A stretch of 64,000 nucleotides of DNA, from assembly GCA_021613335.1 (NCBI GenBank), contig JAJTWR010000359.1:105001-169000 (forward strand), read 5' to 3'. The notes below the pieces were generated by a model. That model made no database searches. It was not told where the DNA came from and was given only the letters and a program-made list of their open reading frames with translations. The DNA is from Whitmania pigra (taxonomy: Eukaryota > Annelida > Clitellata > Hirudinida > Haemopidae). Positions within the stretch are counted from its first letter, which is position 1, and each line of letters starts with the position of its first letter. Below, piece after piece: positions 50,141 through 63,200 of this stretch. The position numbers and the translations under genes are program-made.

Positions 50141-53038
50141 ATGGCATCGTCGACCTTGCCGGCTTTTAGAAATAGATGCATTTGGGGTTTAACTAGGAAG
50201 TTTTTGGCTATCGGTGGTGTAAAGAATAGTACCCGGAGTATTATTTATCTCATTAGATCACCCCATCCTTGTGGAATAAGTGAACGAGATAATAGTGAGT
50301 TTTTTTTAAATATTCAATAATATGTATTTTGATTTAAAAAAAACCAAAGTTTGAGTTCAAAAGAACAAAAAATCCCAGAAATTTACGTCACTCTATCGTT
50401 TTTTACACATTGATGAAATTAAACAAATTCATCATCTGAGGTAGATAGTGTTGACTAGTATTCCTAATATGCATGAACATTAAGTTGTTCATATTGAATA
50501 TATAAATCTATCGTATCAATTTGTAATTTTAAATGTGATTTATTGCAAGTTTGGCGTTTTTATTTATACTTTCTTTTTTTTTACTAGCAGTTCATTCAAG
50601 CTTATTGTCTAACTATTTATCTAACTATGACAATCTAACTATAACATCAGTAGTACTTATCTAGGGAAATGTTTGTATTACATCAAAATGATGCAATATT
50701 TGGTCATAGTGCTCATTGAGTTTCACATCAAATGTAATGTTTTTTTTTATTTTTTAGTTTGTGTTAGGTTACTTGTGTTAGTGAGATCTCTTACTCGTAT
50801 AAGAAATAGCAATAAAATATACAATATGTAATTATAGCGGAATTAATTGCTCACTTTATTTGCAATTTTCTAGTGATAAAATGGAGGAACTTATTAGCAA
50901 TACTTGTAACTCATTCGTCTAACGAAGCTATCAACAAATTTAGTTTTCTGTTAAATTGCTTTAAATTGCTCACTCTTTGGACAGGGCAATGCAAAAAGTT
51001 AAACGTCAAAAAGTTTCATTCCTCATCACTTTTGTGCAAGAAGGATTATTATAGCGTGCTTGGTGTGAAGAAGAATGCCTCACAGGAGGAAATCAGGAAG
51101 GCCTACCTTAAAGTGAGCATCTGACTGACTTACTTAATGTAGCTTCTGGCTTGTTTTTAGTAAAAACTTTTTACCAATGCTTTTGTCTTGCAGTTGGCCA
51201 AGCAGAATCACCCTGATAGAGCTAAGGTGGCTGGGGCAAAGGAAAAACTAGCTGAGTTGGCAGAAGCTTACAATGTAAGAATCTTGAAGGAGTTCTTGAA
51301 TGTATTAGTTAAGGAAATCTTACGCGTGTTGATCATGCTTTTAAGATGTTTAATGGATTTCAACATTTACGAATTTATAAACATTTTCAAATGATCAAAA
51401 CGTGTGATGCATGTCATCCTTATGTTGAATTGTCTCAGGTGTTGTCAGATGAACAGAAGAGGAAGGAATATGATTCATTTGGAGGAACACAAGAAAATTT
51501 CAGTGGTTTCAACAATGCATATTCAAGTTGGTTTTATAACATGTTGTTTATGTGTTCAGTGATATTTATAATTTCTTATGCTCATTTGAAGATAACTGGT
51601 CTCAGTATTCATCCATTGATCCTGAAGAGTTGTTCAAGCAGTTTTTTGATAAAACTCAACAAGGCCAACATTCAGGATTTGGTGATTACGCAGAATCAAC
51701 ATATGGATTTGCTCCTGCTTCAGAGGTTTTTGATGACAGTCATAAAGAAGTTATGTAATTAATAATTTTTAATTAAATTGATTGTTTCAGGTTATTTTGA
51801 ACATTACGTTTGAAGAGGCTGCAAAGGGATGCAATAAGACTGCTTCCTTAAATGTGAAAGACACATGCCCAAAATGTGGAGGAAGTAAATGTGAGCCTGG
51901 TACAAAGAAAAGCAAATGCCACCACTGCAATGGCACAGGAGAGGTATCCGAGTATTGCTCGATGACGACTTGCTCACATGATCTTCCTCAATCATGATTT
52001 ATGTGCAGGAAACAGTAGGAATGGGTCCTTTTGTCATCAGGACGACCTGCAGAGCTTGCAAAGGTTCAAAGTTTGTCATCAATTCGCCGTGCACCGAATG
52101 CGGGGGAAAAGGCAAGACAATCCAGAGAAAAAATGTGAATATTGTTGTTCCAGCTGGTATGTTGTCATTGCTTAATGACAAGAATTTAGAGAATTGAAAG
52201 TATTTTTTATTCTTAGGGGTGGAGGATGGACAGACTGTGAGGATTCGAACAGGTACCCAGGAGGTCTTCGTCACGTTTAGGGTCGGTCCCAGTCTTATTT
52301 CTTCTCCTAATTCTATTATGGTTATGCTGGGTAAATGCTTTATTAGTCTGTTTTATCTATTTGGCGATGCAACATTATTACCAGGTCGAGAAGAGCAAGA
52401 TATTTCGACGGGAAGGAGCTGATATTCATTCTGATACCAGTATCAGTCTCTCGCAAGCAGTACTTGGCGGTATCATCAACATAAAAGGAATTCATGAAGA
52501 CTTGAGACTGAAGGTTGGTTTATAGTTTATTCATCATTGCACAACTTTCTAATAATTGAGAGATTATTAAAATTAATTTGTCATTAGATACCTGCTGGGA
52601 CCAATTCGCACGAGAAGTTTAAGATGGCCGGAAAAGGCATTCCGCGATCGCATACATACGGTCATGGCGACCATTACGTTCATATTAAAATCGAAGTTCC
52701 AAAGTAAATGGCTTAATTTAGCTTTGATGAAGCATTGTTGATTCTTAATTGTTTTATGTTGTTTTGAAGGTCCTTGACCCCTCAACAGAAGGCAATCTTC
52801 AAAGCTTTGGCAGAAATGGAGACGAATATCAATGGAACAGTGGATGGTTTAACAGACACTGAAAGAGGTTTGACTTTTATGTTTGTGCAAAGCATTAAAA
52901 GGTGTTCACAGCCACCTTCATGTTGTAGGTGGCACCAAAAAATCTGCCGATGGGAAAGATCATCAGCAAAAAAAATCTGATAATGACAATCTTGATGAAT
53001 CTTTATTCCACAAAATTAAGAAAAAACTTTTTGGATAA
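50141..53038 (+). CDS. DNAJA3: DNAJA3/Tid1, mitochondrial type-A J-domain co-chaperone
   Basis: Co-chaperone that recruits and activates mitochondrial Hsp70. Twelve plus-strand exons join in phase: 50141-50216, 50874-51112, 51194-51274, 51439-51526, 51592-51725, 51791-51943, 52009-52156, 52217-52281, 52385-52513, 52588-52703, 52770-52867 and 52929-53038. The product is 478 residues (human 480). The start ATG at 50141 gives an Arg/Lys-rich, acid-free leader (MASSTLPAFRNRCIWGLTRK), as expected for a presequence. The J domain begins KKDYYSVLGVKKNASQEEIR and has its HPD at 111-113. A Gly/Ser/Phe linker follows. Four CxxC zinc pairs lie at 232/235, 249/252, 271/274 and 285/288. The substrate-binding domain has FRREGADIHSDTSISLSQAV and GKGIPRSHTYGHGDHYVHI. 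The acid-rich tail ends KIKKKLFG. An alternative last exon is listed separately. Confidence 0.95.
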
Positions 53039-53077
53039 AGGCGATTGTAAACTAATTATGCCATATTTACATGCCAG

Positions 53078-53169
53078 GTAAGCTCACTATCGATGACCCA
53101 GATGGGCTAGTTGAACAGATACGACAGCTACTTCATTTGACAAAAGATGAAAAAAAGAGGCAAAATTGA
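53078..53169 (+). CDS. DNAJA3: Possible alternative last exon of DNAJA3
   Basis: A 92-base open segment preceded by ATTTACATGCCAG, a usable acceptor, and ending in TGA at 53167-53169. Its phase fits the donor of exon 11 (52867), where it would replace exon 12 and add GKLTIDDPDGLVEQIRQLLH plus a charged LTKDEKKRQN tail. The peptide looks like genuine amphipathic coding sequence. A poly(A) signal AATAAA lies at 53194. Mammalian DNAJA3 is also known to have isoforms that differ at the C terminus. Confidence is limited because no transcript is available. Confidence 0.5.
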
Positions 53170-53193
53170 CAATACCAATGCTGTAATCACCAC

Positions 53194-53199
53194 AATAAA
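53194..53199 (+). promoter_or_regulatory. Poly(A) signal of DNAJA3
   Basis: AATAAA (in CACAATAAAGG) 156 bp after the main stop and 25 bp after the alternative stop, so it could serve both isoforms. Confidence 0.5.
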
Positions 53200-54403
53200 G
53201 GTCCATCCATCATTGATGACTTGTACATATTGCTTTTGTCCTTGCTCCTTTCAAGTGGTTCTTCTAAATTGTCAAATATTGTAAAAGTTATTGAGATAAT
53301 GAACATAAAGTGTGAGCATTAGGGCATGCCTATGGCCATGATTGTTTTGTGACTCGAGGGGGAAGTATTTGGAAGCCTACATTTACATTGTTATATCTTG
53401 ATTCCTTTCACTGGAAATATTTAAAGACAAATAGGCTTATGGCACCTTCAAATTTCATGCATATTCACAGAATTCTGCTTAGCATTTCATTTCTATTCCT
53501 GTAGTTTTATGAATTGATAGATTGTTTTTTAATTTGGTTCTCAATAGTTGTGGTAGCAGGCCTCTACAATGTGCAGAATGAGGATTATGTGACAAGCGCT
53601 GCAAAATGTGTTATCAAGATTTTGCAGAATTTTTAGCATTATATTGTTTCTGATTACTTTTTGCACGGAATTTTAATATTTTTATTCACACATCAAAATG
53701 CTTAGTGGGTGTTTCAGCTTCAGGGGCTAAGCTAAACTAATTGAGTAATAAATATTAATAAAATGTAGTCAATCAAGTCTCGGCAATCCTCGAAAAGGCG
53801 TCAGAAATGATTATTTTGGAACATTGTAATCAAGCACGCTTCTGCGATCATTTAATTGCATTATATTTTTATGCTAAGTTGTTACATGGTACTACAGTAT
53901 TTTTTATCATCATTATTTCAACTTCTGAGGGGGTAGGTCGAAAAGAATATTGCCTAACTTGGTGGTACTTCCCTTTTGTTATAAAATTGCTGTCCTTATT
54001 TACATTTCTGTTATCATGTGCTGCAACTAGGTTTTTGTCTTTATTGAGGTTTATTTGGACATTTGAAATCCATCAAAGTCAAATCCAGCCTTCGTTAGCA
54101 AATTTTTAGATTTTCTAGTGATTAAATTAATCAGCAGGTAATTTTTCACAATTATGCTGATGACTTTAAAAAACCTCCAGAAATTGATCGATTTAGACCT
54201 ACATTTGGCAAGGTAGTGTCTGATGTAAGTCACTAGTAAAATTAATTTATAATGATTGAATTGGAGCTTCAGAGAACATTGATAGAAATGATAAGCATTT
54301 TGTGAATACCACCCAGGTGATGCATTTGGATAAGCTCCACCCACAATTTTATAAATTTCAAGCAATTTAGTCGAGTAAAACATTGATGTTTTCGGGCTCT
54401 TAC
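53200..54403. other. 3' intergenic region between convergent genes
   Basis: Lies between the 3' ends of DNAJA3 (plus) and TMEM237 (minus). No exon was recognised. An open frame at 53807-54109 has a hydrophobic composition driven by AT content and no family motif. A second AATAAA is near 53756. Confidence 0.45.
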
Positions 54404-54409
54404 TTTATT
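54404..54409 (-). promoter_or_regulatory. Poly(A) signal of TMEM237
   Basis: AATAAA on the minus strand, about 16 bp past the stop, which implies a very short 3' UTR. Confidence 0.45.
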
Positions 54410-54424
54410 GACTGCAAATTTCAC

Positions 54425-56423
54425 CTAATTTTGAGATGCTCTGTTTTTGAGGAGATCTAATGACTTTGTGAAGTGATCTGTCAGAGGTCGAAGTGAGATG
54501 ATGAACCATCCAAGGATGCTCGCTGTTCCTCGAGTGAGATTTAAAATCTGCCATATTTGTATCATTCCTGATGCCTCACTCTCCTAAAAATACTAGTGTG
54601 CATCAAGGTTAGGTTTCAAGAATTGTTAAAAAAGTTAGAAAAAAATAATGCAATGATATTTCATCAGAGATGCTTTCATTAAGAAGTCTTTGGTTAACCT
54701 AAATTCTGTAGTTGAATACCACTACCTTTAGGGATGGCCAGAAACTTGAATTTCTGTGGTGTTGCCAAACATAGGAATCAATCTTGTAATTAGAAAGACT
54801 GGTAATAAGTCCCATAATGTAGAAAATGATGCAGATGGCACCATTTTGGAGTGTCAGCAACTTTTTGATGAAATCAGCTGTTGGATTCCAAACATCATAC
54901 CTGCAAAATATGGCAAAATTACTATGTAATACGTTGGAGAGATTTGACATCTTGGAATTCACCTGTCAAGCACAGATATTATGCAGATTACATAGAAGAA
55001 GTAGTAACAGCACTGGATTGGCATTGAAAGTACAGAGTAATTGGTTAGAAAGTTAGTTGTACCACCTTGGAGCAAAACAAAGGTTGAAACAATTTGCCAT
55101 AAAGCAATTCCAGAAAATAATCCATGGATAAACAAAGCTACCTGAAAACATAAAGTTATTAAATTATTATTCAGTAAAATTTGAAAGCACTTTTTGCAAA
55201 TTAATGTCTAAATGTCCTGGAATCTATCACTTAAGAACATATCTTTAATTTTGGCACATTGATATAAAATGGAACTAAAATATGAGATGAATATAAAAAT
55301 TAGATGCAATCAAACCTTTAAATATGTCACATCGTGATGTACTTTATAGCTCTTTATAGTAATAATTCCAATTTTGCACCTTAATGCATATTATAATTGC
55401 CGCACAATCAAAAACACTCAACAACGGTCACGTGCGCCTCCGACTACAGGGACACAGGTCATTGAGCTAACCTGCAAGCCTCAAACTGCCATACCATAAA
55501 TTGTTAATTGTTAAGTATTGTTATCTAGAGTTGAATTAATTGCATTAAGCAAACTATATTTTTTGTCCAATTACAACAATGAAATGTAAATAATTCACCT
55601 ACAGTTTTAAACATCTTATGAGACAATAAAGCTTGCTGGATGGATGATAAATCTGATATTTCATTCCATCTTTCATTGATTAACTTTGCCACCTGATTCT
55701 TTTTTTTCTCCACATCCGATTTGTTTTTAGCTCGGAATTTATCTATAAATAGGTAATGGATAGATACAATGGTCTATTCAAAGACACAACATAAACATAA
55801 CAAAGCAATATTGTATGTTTACATAAATTAAGTTCAAAATGAATTACGAGTTTTATCGAAATGACGGGACACAAATTAATTTGGCTTGATTGCAATTAAA
55901 CAATTTTATGACTCCAATAAGTCCAACAAGCAGTGAAGAGTTATAAATAGGTGAACCTTTCTTCTCCACATACAGTTTCCCATCAGGCTGACTGGGAATA
56001 TATTGATCCACAACTGAAAATTGCCTTGATATTTCTGAGGTTTTGGTTATTACATCTTCTCTCATTTCATCAAGTTCTCTTGAAATTTCACTGATTGGAA
56101 TCATGCTTCTGAAATTATGATAATTGCTAATAACATCAAAGTAAATCATTCATTCGTTAATACATAAATAATAACAATGTCCATAAAATATCCAAAATTT
56201 GTGAACATTCTTTAAAATAATCACTGACCTTCTAGTTTTCTTTTTATTATTGTTCTGTGAAATCTTGGAAGCATTTAAGATCAATTCCTTGTTCTAAAAT
56301 CAAGTTTAGTTCATTAGATCAAATTAATACAAATACTGGGAAGGTTACTTTTGTAAGCTTTCTCATTGCATCGTGTTCAACCAATGGAGGTAACTTCCTA
56401 GAAGAATTGTTCTTTGAAGACAT
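54425..56423 (-). CDS. TMEM237: TMEM237, ciliary transition-zone membrane protein
   Basis: Tetraspan protein of the transition zone (MKS module; the Joubert syndrome gene in humans). Seven minus-strand exons join in phase: 56423-56349, 56293-56229, 56108-55873, 55742-55603, 55141-54963, 54900-54726 and 54583-54425. The product is 342 residues (human 408). The N-terminal third is charged (EHDAMRKLTK, QNNNKKKTRR) and leads to KLYVEKKGSPIYNSS. Then come the membrane segments VALFIHGLFSGIALWQIVST, CCYYFFYVICIISVLDR, GAICIIFYIMGLITSLSNYK and TRGTASILGWFIISLRP. The order, the HGLFSG block, the DR before the third helix, the NSSFWPS loop and the late FIISLRP helix follow human TMEM237. The ATG sits directly at the acceptor (TTTTCTAG|ATG), so an upstream 5' exon is expected. 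Confidence 0.85.
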
Positions 56424-57111
56424 CTAGAAAATTAACATTTTACATGATTAAACTCCAGCAAAGATTTCAATAATCTAAATAATATAATCTAATTCTATAT
56501 CATACTTAAAATATCTTTTTAAAATAGATTATCTATAATAACTAACATTTAATTTAACTCTGAATAAATTTAGCTATTTAAAGACAATTAGTGGTAATTG
56601 GTTTGTTTTCTCCTTTATCATTGTAGCTTGTTATTATACAAATATGACAAAAACACAAAAATGTCTTTTCTTGTCCAAGCTAAGGATTGCTCTTGTAATG
56701 CCCGTGGAGTTACGGTTATGTAAAAATCATCAAGCCAAATAAATTAGAGGGCCATGTTTTAATGATTCATGCATTACAATACAGAAATATTGGCAATAAT
56801 ATTTTAAGTTTTGTTAAATGTACATTCACTTCTTGGACAAAAACAGAAATAGCTCTTTAAATGGTCAACATTCTAATATCTTCATATTCTATTGTCTGGA
56901 CTCGTTGATAATGCTTTTAAAAATTTCTTACCAACTACTATAATCAGGTCTCCAAATCCTATTTAATATAATAGCACATTTTTCTGATCTCTAAATTTCC
57001 ATCCAAAATCGCAACAAAACACTGACTACAAATCGCATCACATCCAAATCAGGTCTTTCAAAAATAAAATATATTAAAAAAGTCTGTACAAGATACAAAT
57101 TAATTTCACTT

Positions 57112-57190
57112 ACCAGTGAGATCTTCGACCCTACCACAAGCACGAAATTCAAAACAATAACGTTGCCCTGAGAAACGGACGGAAATTTCG
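57112..57190 (-). other. Probable 5' UTR exon of TMEM237
   Basis: On the minus strand ATCTCACTG|GTAAGTG is a near-consensus donor at 57112-57111, upstream of the first coding exon. The segment has no ATG. It is less AT-rich than its surroundings and is a natural non-coding first exon. Its upstream limit is a guess. Confidence 0.45.
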
Positions 57191-57363
57191 GTTATTTAGA
57201 AACATTTAAAGTGCTTTAACATAGAGGTAAAATAAATAAAAAACGTTTGTCACATTTTTTGTATTTTCAAGGCATATAAAGATATAACAATACTTTTTCA
57301 TATTATTACACAGCTATTACATAGCGGCGTCGCTAGCATGGTGTCACCCTTATGACTTCCAAC

Positions 57364-57455
57364 TACAGTGCGTTGCATAAACTTGGCTCAGGTTCAAGAA
57401 TCATCCAATTTACACATTTATCTATTGAATTACTGCTGATTTTTTACCAAAATTC
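57364..57455 (+). repeat. Mariner-like terminal repeat, left
   Basis: TACAGTGCGTTGCATAAACT then GGTTCAAGAATCATCCAATT and TTACTGCTGATTTTTTACCA. It is the reverse complement, with mismatches, of 59575-59665 and 59806-59894. ACAGTGxxTTGCATAA is the style of Tc1/mariner ends. Confidence 0.7.
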
Positions 57456-57597
57456 ATTCAGCATTCATATCATTCATAAAGTCGCATTTAATTAATATAC
57501 AATAAAATTTAGCAGCAAAATTTGAATATTAGTGAGATTTCATCGGTAAATGCCTCTGATGTTGTTTTCTAGGTCTTTGCTGTTGAGCATGGGGTCT

Positions 57598-58678
<1,081 letters not shown>

Positions 58679-58679
58679 C

Positions 58680-60299
58680 TATTTTATTTGTTTTCTTTCT
58701 TTATATATTTTCTGTATACTGTTGCCTTTTTGAAACTTAGCATTCAGTTGATAAATGATTTAGGTGTATTTGTAAATAGTTAATGATATGGACATGCATA
58801 AATTATTATTAGCATGTATGTTTATGTACTTTTCAAGTTACTGTAACTAGAAAAATGATGAAGCTATTAATCATTTGTGATTTATATTAATAAAGTTTAA
58901 ACCGCCATCTTGAAGTCATTTTATTTGACTTTATATAATATGGAATTAGTGTATTTATTGCAGAGTTCCAACTGTCATACATATATATCGCCAAACTATC
59001 ATATTAAACCCTGTGGCTTTGTCTGAGATTCTCAATTTACCCTCTCAATTTTCACATTCAAACTTAAAATGAATTGTGCAGCTTTATTGATTATTTAATT
59101 GTCCAACTTTATAATCCCTAGTACTTCTCTGGGAATTCTTTTTATCCACATTAATCTTCGATGAGGGTACTTTTCCCATTTTATAAATGTGAACCCAGGT
59201 AAAGCAATACACTTGCATTTCTTGCCAATCCAGAAACTAAATTTTTTAAGTTTACAATTAAATTTTTGGTAATATTTCGGGGGGGGGGGGTGTTTGAACT
59301 CGTAAAGCTTCCCCTCCCTAAATACGACCCTTTTAGCGAGGCCACTGTTAGTGCGCCCGCATGGCAACAACTGATAATCCCCGATATTCCTTTTAAAAAA
59401 ATGCTATCGGGGATCTCTGACATCTTGCCAATAATATTTATAGCCATCTAGACCACCCAAATTTAATTTCTTTTCATCTGAACATATAACAGAGTGTCAG
59501 TTCATCTCAGAACTCACCATCTTTTTTGTCCAGTTTAGCTGGATCTTCTTGTGAGCTTCCGTTAGAAGTGGAGGTTTTTGGTAAAAAAAAATCAGCAGTA
59601 ATTTAATAGATAAAAGTTTAAATTGTGTGATTCTTGAACCTGGAGTTTATGCAACTCACTGTAGTTACGAAATAATGATAGTTAGTCTGCCAATTTTCAT
59701 AATTTTCTCTACCGTCACAGGAGTTGTGGCAGAAACTGGGAGGTTTGATCGAACCTTTGGTAATGTGTGGATCATGTAGGGACAGATAGTTAGAAGTGGA
59801 GGTTTTTGGTAAAAAAAATCAGCAGTAATTTAATAGATAAAAGTTTAAATTGTGTGATTCTTGAACCTGGAGTTTATGCAACTCACTGTAGTTACGAAAT
59901 AATGATAGTTAGTCTGCCAATTTTCATAATTTTCTCTACCGTCACAGGGGTTGTGGCAGAAACTGGGGGGGGGGGGGGTTGATCGAACCTTTGGTAATGT
60001 GTGGATCATGTAGGGACAGATGGGGGGTGACGTAGACAAAGGGATCCTCCGCAGACAACTTTTTAGATTGCGAAAAGTGTCATTTTATTTATATTAACAA
60101 GAATAATGTAACATAGTTATTATTGACCGGCGTATAGCATTGCAAAATGTTTGGTTATTAATTCCTCCGCTGAAACTCTCCAATGTTGCTTTCACTACTA
60201 TGGCTTCTGTTGTAAAATTCATAAATTATGTTAAAGTGCTTTTCCGTTTTTGCGGAGATGATTCTTGGATAGATCCAAGCCTCAACTTGGATTTCCGCG
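58680..60299. other. Spacer between microsatellite and MYCBP2; repeat-rich
   Basis: No exon was recognised before 60300. 59270-59345 has a G-run followed by AAGCTTCCCCTCCCTAAATA, of transposon-end character. It also holds the 228-bp tandem duplication and the right mariner-like terminal repeats. The MYCBP2 promoter probably lies in 60020-60299. Confidence 0.45.
59561..60021 (+). repeat. Tandem duplication, period 228 bp
   Basis: Two copies start GTTAGAAGTGGAGGTTTTTG at 59561 and 59789 and run to GTAGGGACAGAT. They differ by small changes and by a longer G-run in the second. Each copy contains a mariner-like terminal repeat (CAACTCACTGTAGTTA end) inverted relative to 57364-57455. Confidence 0.9.
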
Positions 60300-63200
60300 A
60301 TGGAATGCGGCCATTTTGGTGTGGGATACATGGAAGGATTTTTAAATGTTGAGAGTTTCCTTGAGGGTCATTCTCTAAAAGAGAAACTTTACACTTTCTA
60401 TAGGCCTGAATCACTTTCAGAATTTAGGTAAGTCTTGTGATACTTAAGTCTAATTAAGAGGTGGGTATCATGATTATTATGATTATAATTACATTTAAAA
60501 ATAATACTTTTGCAAGTAACAAAAGTAGAAAAAGAAATGAAAAGAAAGGCAAAGATAACAAGGTTTGGATTTGTGCAAATCTTTGTCTGTCAACACACGA
60601 GTTATAGTGATTTAATGATTAATTAGGAAGTTACATCTGAGCGAAAATGCTTTTATTTGGAAATACCCAAAAATCCCTCCAAATTTTCGGTGTATGCCTC
60701 CATCAGGCAAATTATAATGGAGGATTATCTACTGAAGAAATGTCTCAAATATTCTCACAGTAAATGTGACGGCTGTATCAATGATAATACTTTAAATTTT
60801 GGTGGGGATGGCACTGAAAACATCTCAAAGTTGCCCAAGGTAATAATTTATTAGTCAGATTGTGATTTGAAATTGGTTTCATTATAAAATATGATTTGAA
60901 TGCTTAATTTCCTCAGATATTGAGCATGTTTTGTTTAACCATTTGAGTTGGGTTGAAATTCATAATGCAATGACACTTAATGTATTAAAATATAAGTAGC
61001 CTTTGCAGTTATGACTGGGGTGCTCGTGCTTCAAAGTTTTTAAATAATGTTGTTAATTATTAATTAATTGTTATTTATTAATATAAATAAATATATTGTA
61101 ATTAAGTAGTTATTTCTAATATCAGTAATTGAAGATTACTTATTAAATGTAAATTTCCAATCTCCAGATGGTAATGGTGGGATTGAGTGGAATCTATGAA
61201 CTTATCAGAGAAACTCATCTAACTCATCCTAATTTGTGCTCAAAGAGTCTCCAAGTATTGTTTAATGTTCTCCAAAGTCAACAGCCTGAAAGTTTGAAAA
61301 ATGAACCAATTGATATAATAGGCATGTTATTAAAAACTGCTCATTTATTTGTTCAACATCATCTCTATCAGCTTTTCGTGGTTTTAAAACGATGGGATCA
61401 TTTTGAACAGAATCACTCTACAGTCTCCTCATGGATCTTTCTCAGATCCATGAGCCTCCACCTGATAATTCCAAAGAGTCCTGTGACACAATAGCTTCCC
61501 TAGCATGTTCTTCTCTCATTAGCTTGGTGGTTGCCTTTGGTGATCCTGGGAAGATTCTTGCAGCATTGTCAGCAATGTTCATCTCACCAAATAAATTTGC
61601 CCAACAGCATATCAAAGTGGGTTTTGAACATGAATTTATTATTGTTTTCACTTTATTTTTCAGAATTGCATGCCACTAATAATTACTTATCCTTCTCTCT
61701 CTTTCTCCCTCTATATATATATATATACACATATGTTTTGTATTTATTTCTATATATTCTACTATTTATTTTGTAGCCCTTATTTAAATCTTAATTATTT
61801 ATGTTAATTGTTATGGGAACATTTGGAAGGCTGATCGATATGGGAAGAAATGGAAAAGATGTGTTTTTGAAAGTTGTATGGACAAATGCTCATTCCTTAT
61901 TAGGTCTATTTATTAGTTGAATGGGTTGCCGCAAGTTTTTTTCAAAGAATATGACATAGCTATATTGGGTAACCATGTAATTCGTCATACTTTGTTCACT
62001 TATTTTTTGTTAGTACCAGGATTGCACATCTGAGAAACAATATTTGAAAAACGAAACAATATTTTAGCTTCCCCTGATTCTCTCGGCTCTGCACAAAAGC
62101 GTCTATGCCATTCTCATAGGAAGACTTCCACTGCCTTTATGGATGGATGAAGGTTTAAAAAAAGAATCAGAGATTGCATCATTTGTTCTCAAGGAAACCC
62201 TCCAGATCTTTCCTGCTACTTGCCAGTTTGGGGGCTCCAATATTGCAAGTGATGGTGTTCATCTCTATATCCAGAATAAACGGGCACTCTTTAAAGTTGG
62301 GTCTGGTTTTCAGAGCACTTTGATGGTTAGAATTTGTTGCCAATTCATTTGATTCATTATCATGTTATTAAATACACTTTTAATATCATTAATTGTTCTT
62401 GGTGTTATCCTCGTGCGCCCACATACCAAGATAAGAGAAACAGATTTGTCATCAAGCCTAATTCCGCTAGCATTAAAATTGTTTGTTATTAACTAAACAA
62501 ATTTGGTTAATTAGAACAGCTTGCTAATATTCCATTACAGCATTAAAATCTCAAATTATCAGCATTAAGGGGTAAAGTCTTTCACTAAACCTCCGGACTA
62601 ATGTATCTTTATCATAGGGGCTGACCTCTTTTTTTTTGTGCAAATTTGTTTAAACTAATATAAAAATGCGATGAAAAAATGTGTATAAAATCTATAAATA
62701 ATGTGCATTGAATTCATCAACAACTCAGCTCTTGCAGACAGGTGTTTATTTATGGATAATTTTGAATTAAATAATACCTCACTTAATTAACATTTACAAT
62801 TTAAAAACAATACGGAATGGTTTGACAATTTCATTCTAAAACTAACATCTTTCCATCAAAATCCCTATTATTATTGCAAAAGTTTTATTTGGTCTTTCCA
62901 ATGTATTATTTATTAAGTTTTATCAACTGTCCAAGTTGTTTTGCTCTGGTTTAACACATTCTGAGGCCAATATGCTTATTTCACTCACATACCTTTTATA
63001 TTAAAGGGTCATGTTTATGCGTTCAACCCTGAACTTAAGCATTTGGAGTCTGATTGGATTGGATACTGCAAGGTATTTGATCACTTATTGGGTTTTTATG
63101 TGCTGATTAAATAACTTCATTATTAACATTAATTCGTAGGAGCAACTACTATATAGGAAAGGTATCAACGGATCTTGTCTGATTACGATTGATACCAATA

